From Verrucomicrobiota bacterium (GTDB taxonomy: Bacteria; Verrucomicrobiota; Verrucomicrobiia; Chthoniobacterales; UBA10450), in NCBI GenBank assembly GCA_003218785.1, contig QHOM01000191.1:1-6475 (forward strand): a stretch of 6,475 bases of DNA, written 5' to 3'. Of the stretch, positions 5,852 to 6,475 are shown piece by piece (the stretch's first letter is position 1; each line of letters begins with the position of its first letter). The position numbers and the translations under genes were made by a program. The notes beneath the pieces were generated by a model. The model saw only the letters and a list, made by a program, of their open reading frames with translations. It ran no database searches and was not told the origin of the DNA.

Positions 5852-6102
5852 GAGGAGCCTAAGACGAGACGTTTATGTTCGAGACTGGCGGATCCGAAGT
5901 TCAGCAATAGTCCGCGTCGCAAGCCAGTAGCCTTTAATTCGTTGATGAGTTGTGCCTCGTCGGCGCCAGTTAGCGTCGCGATTGCTTTCGTTTCAACGAT
6001 TACGTGGATCGGCAGTGCGACTTCCGCTTTGAACGGAATGCCTCGCTCCTGAAATTCCATCGCGGCGCCGATAATCGCAAACGTTTCTGGATCCTTCTGC
6101 AT
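5836..6102 (-). CDS. GxxExxY-family protein, internally deleted
   Basis: From ATG 6102 (an in-frame TTG lies just before it at 6105) the gene gives 88 residues, against roughly 125-130 for the family (TIGR04256). Present are QKDPETFAIIGAAME, FQERGIPFKAEVALPIH, VIVETKAIATLTGADEAQLI and LKATGLRRGLLLNFG, all typical. Two internal segments are missing in frame: after E16 (6055/6054), where the helix carrying the name-giving G-x-x-E-x-x-Y motif should be, and after H33 (6004/6003), where the YKG...Y-R-AD strand pair should be. The function of the family is unknown; a nuclease-like fold has been suggested, and nothing more is claimed. The product is probably non-functional. It sits between metK and ahcY in the same direction, bounded by inverted repeats, and looks like an inserted unit rather than a pathway gene. 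Confidence 0.8.
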   Translation of the reverse strand: MQKDPETFAIIGAAMEFQERGIPFKAEVALPIHVIVETKAIATLTGADEAQLINELKATGLRRGLLLNFGSASLEHKRLVLGSSDNLR

Positions 6103-6119
6103 CAAAAATCTACGTAAAG

Positions 6120-6135
6120 CTGCGAAATCTGCGGA
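6120..6135 (-). repeat. Right inverted repeat of the GxxExxY unit
   Basis: Read on the minus strand this is TCCGCAGATTTCGCAG, pairing with 5819-5834 (15/16). Its outer end touches the last base of the metK stop codon (6136-6138), so the unit begins exactly where metK ends. Confidence 0.75.
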
Positions 6136-6475
6136 TTACTCTGCTGCTTTCCGCAGTGCCTCGGCTTTGTCGGCTCGTTCCCACGTGAGCGCATCCAGAT
6201 CGTCGACTCGACCGAAATGACCGTAGTTGGTTGTCTTGCGATAAATCGGCCGAAGCAGATTAAGCTGCTTGATGATTTCGGCCGGCTTGAAATTAAAAAC
6301 TTCCCAAATTGCACGCTCCAACTTTTCCTCATCCACCTTGCCGGTACAGAAAGTATCGACGCTGACGCTAACAGGCTCGGGGTGACCAATGGCATAAGCG
6401 AATTGGACTTCACATCGGTCTGCCAAGCCGGAGGCGACAACATTCTTGGCGATCCAGCGCCCCATGTACGCTGCG
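6136..6475 (-). CDS. metK: S-adenosylmethionine synthase, C-terminal part (5' end beyond window)
   Basis: The enzyme makes SAM from ATP and methionine in the cytoplasm. Only the last 112 codons are in the window, entering at the right edge as AAYMGRWIAKNVVASGLADR. Typical C-terminal features follow: CEVQFAYAIGHPEPVSVSVD, TFCTGKV, FNFKPAEIIKQLNLLRPIYR, the KTTNYGHFGR segment and DALTWERADKAEALRKA before the stop. No lesion is visible in this part. A variation from the commonest form is GHPEPVSV where many bacteria have GVAEPVSV. It lies upstream of ahcY in the same orientation, a natural pairing for the SAM cycle, with the GxxExxY unit between them. Confidence 0.95.
   Translation of the reverse strand, partial: AAYMGRWIAKNVVASGLADRCEVQFAYAIGHPEPVSVSVDTFCTGKVDEEKLERAIWEVFNFKPAEIIKQLNLLRPIYRKTTNYGHFGRVDDLDALTWERADKAEALRKAAE

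Overview
The window looks like chromosomal DNA from a Gram-negative bacterium, most likely a soil Verrucomicrobiota of the Chthoniobacterales/Spartobacteria type. This assignment is inferred from several features: the Cys-rich small protein ending in an 'LQRSLLTHAPP' type tail, an in-frame 'STSNIQHSTSN' repeat, TGTAG...CTACA hairpin repeats between genes, a GxxExxY gene with CAGATT repeats, and signal-peptide and TonB-type proteins. No rRNA, tRNA, CRISPR array, transposase or integrase is visible.

Left block (1-2774, minus strand): three co-directional genes. In transcription order they are a TetA-like MFS drug exporter (2774-1464), a small exported Cys/His protein (1454-1011, nine bases after the MFS stop), and a large exported protein that runs off the left edge (887-<1). 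The last has a four-ligand heavy-metal-binding domain, a His/Met-rich linker and a predicted envelope domain. A hairpin directly after the small gene (987-1010) and a 64-bp inverted-repeat element (913-976) separate the last gene from the first two. The set suggests efflux plus periplasmic or outer-membrane metal handling. The third gene carries pieces of dispersed repeats inside its reading frame.

Middle block (2787-4421, plus strand): a spacer made mostly of the TGTAG...CTACA repeat is followed by a SET-domain lysine methyltransferase broken by a frameshift at about 3160. Next come a small exported DUF4440/SnoaL-like protein and, after an empty spacer of about 190 bases, a small exported TonB C-terminal-domain protein.

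Right block (4461-6475, minus strand): the S-adenosylmethionine cycle. metK (3' part only, off the right edge) makes SAM, and ahcY hydrolyses S-adenosylhomocysteine left by methyltransferases. Between them lies a GxxExxY gene in a unit of about 317 bp bounded by 16-bp inverted repeats (15/16 matching).

The most striking observation is a set of coding lesions within 3 kb. ahcY lacks about 34 residues precisely across the adenosine/NAD-binding segment, in frame. The GxxExxY gene lacks two internal segments, both in frame, including its name-giving motif. The SET gene is frameshifted just before its NHSC core. Either this is real decay or rearrangement, or the assembly has dropped short segments; reads across the junctions would decide. 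I see no convincing new defence or biosynthetic system.
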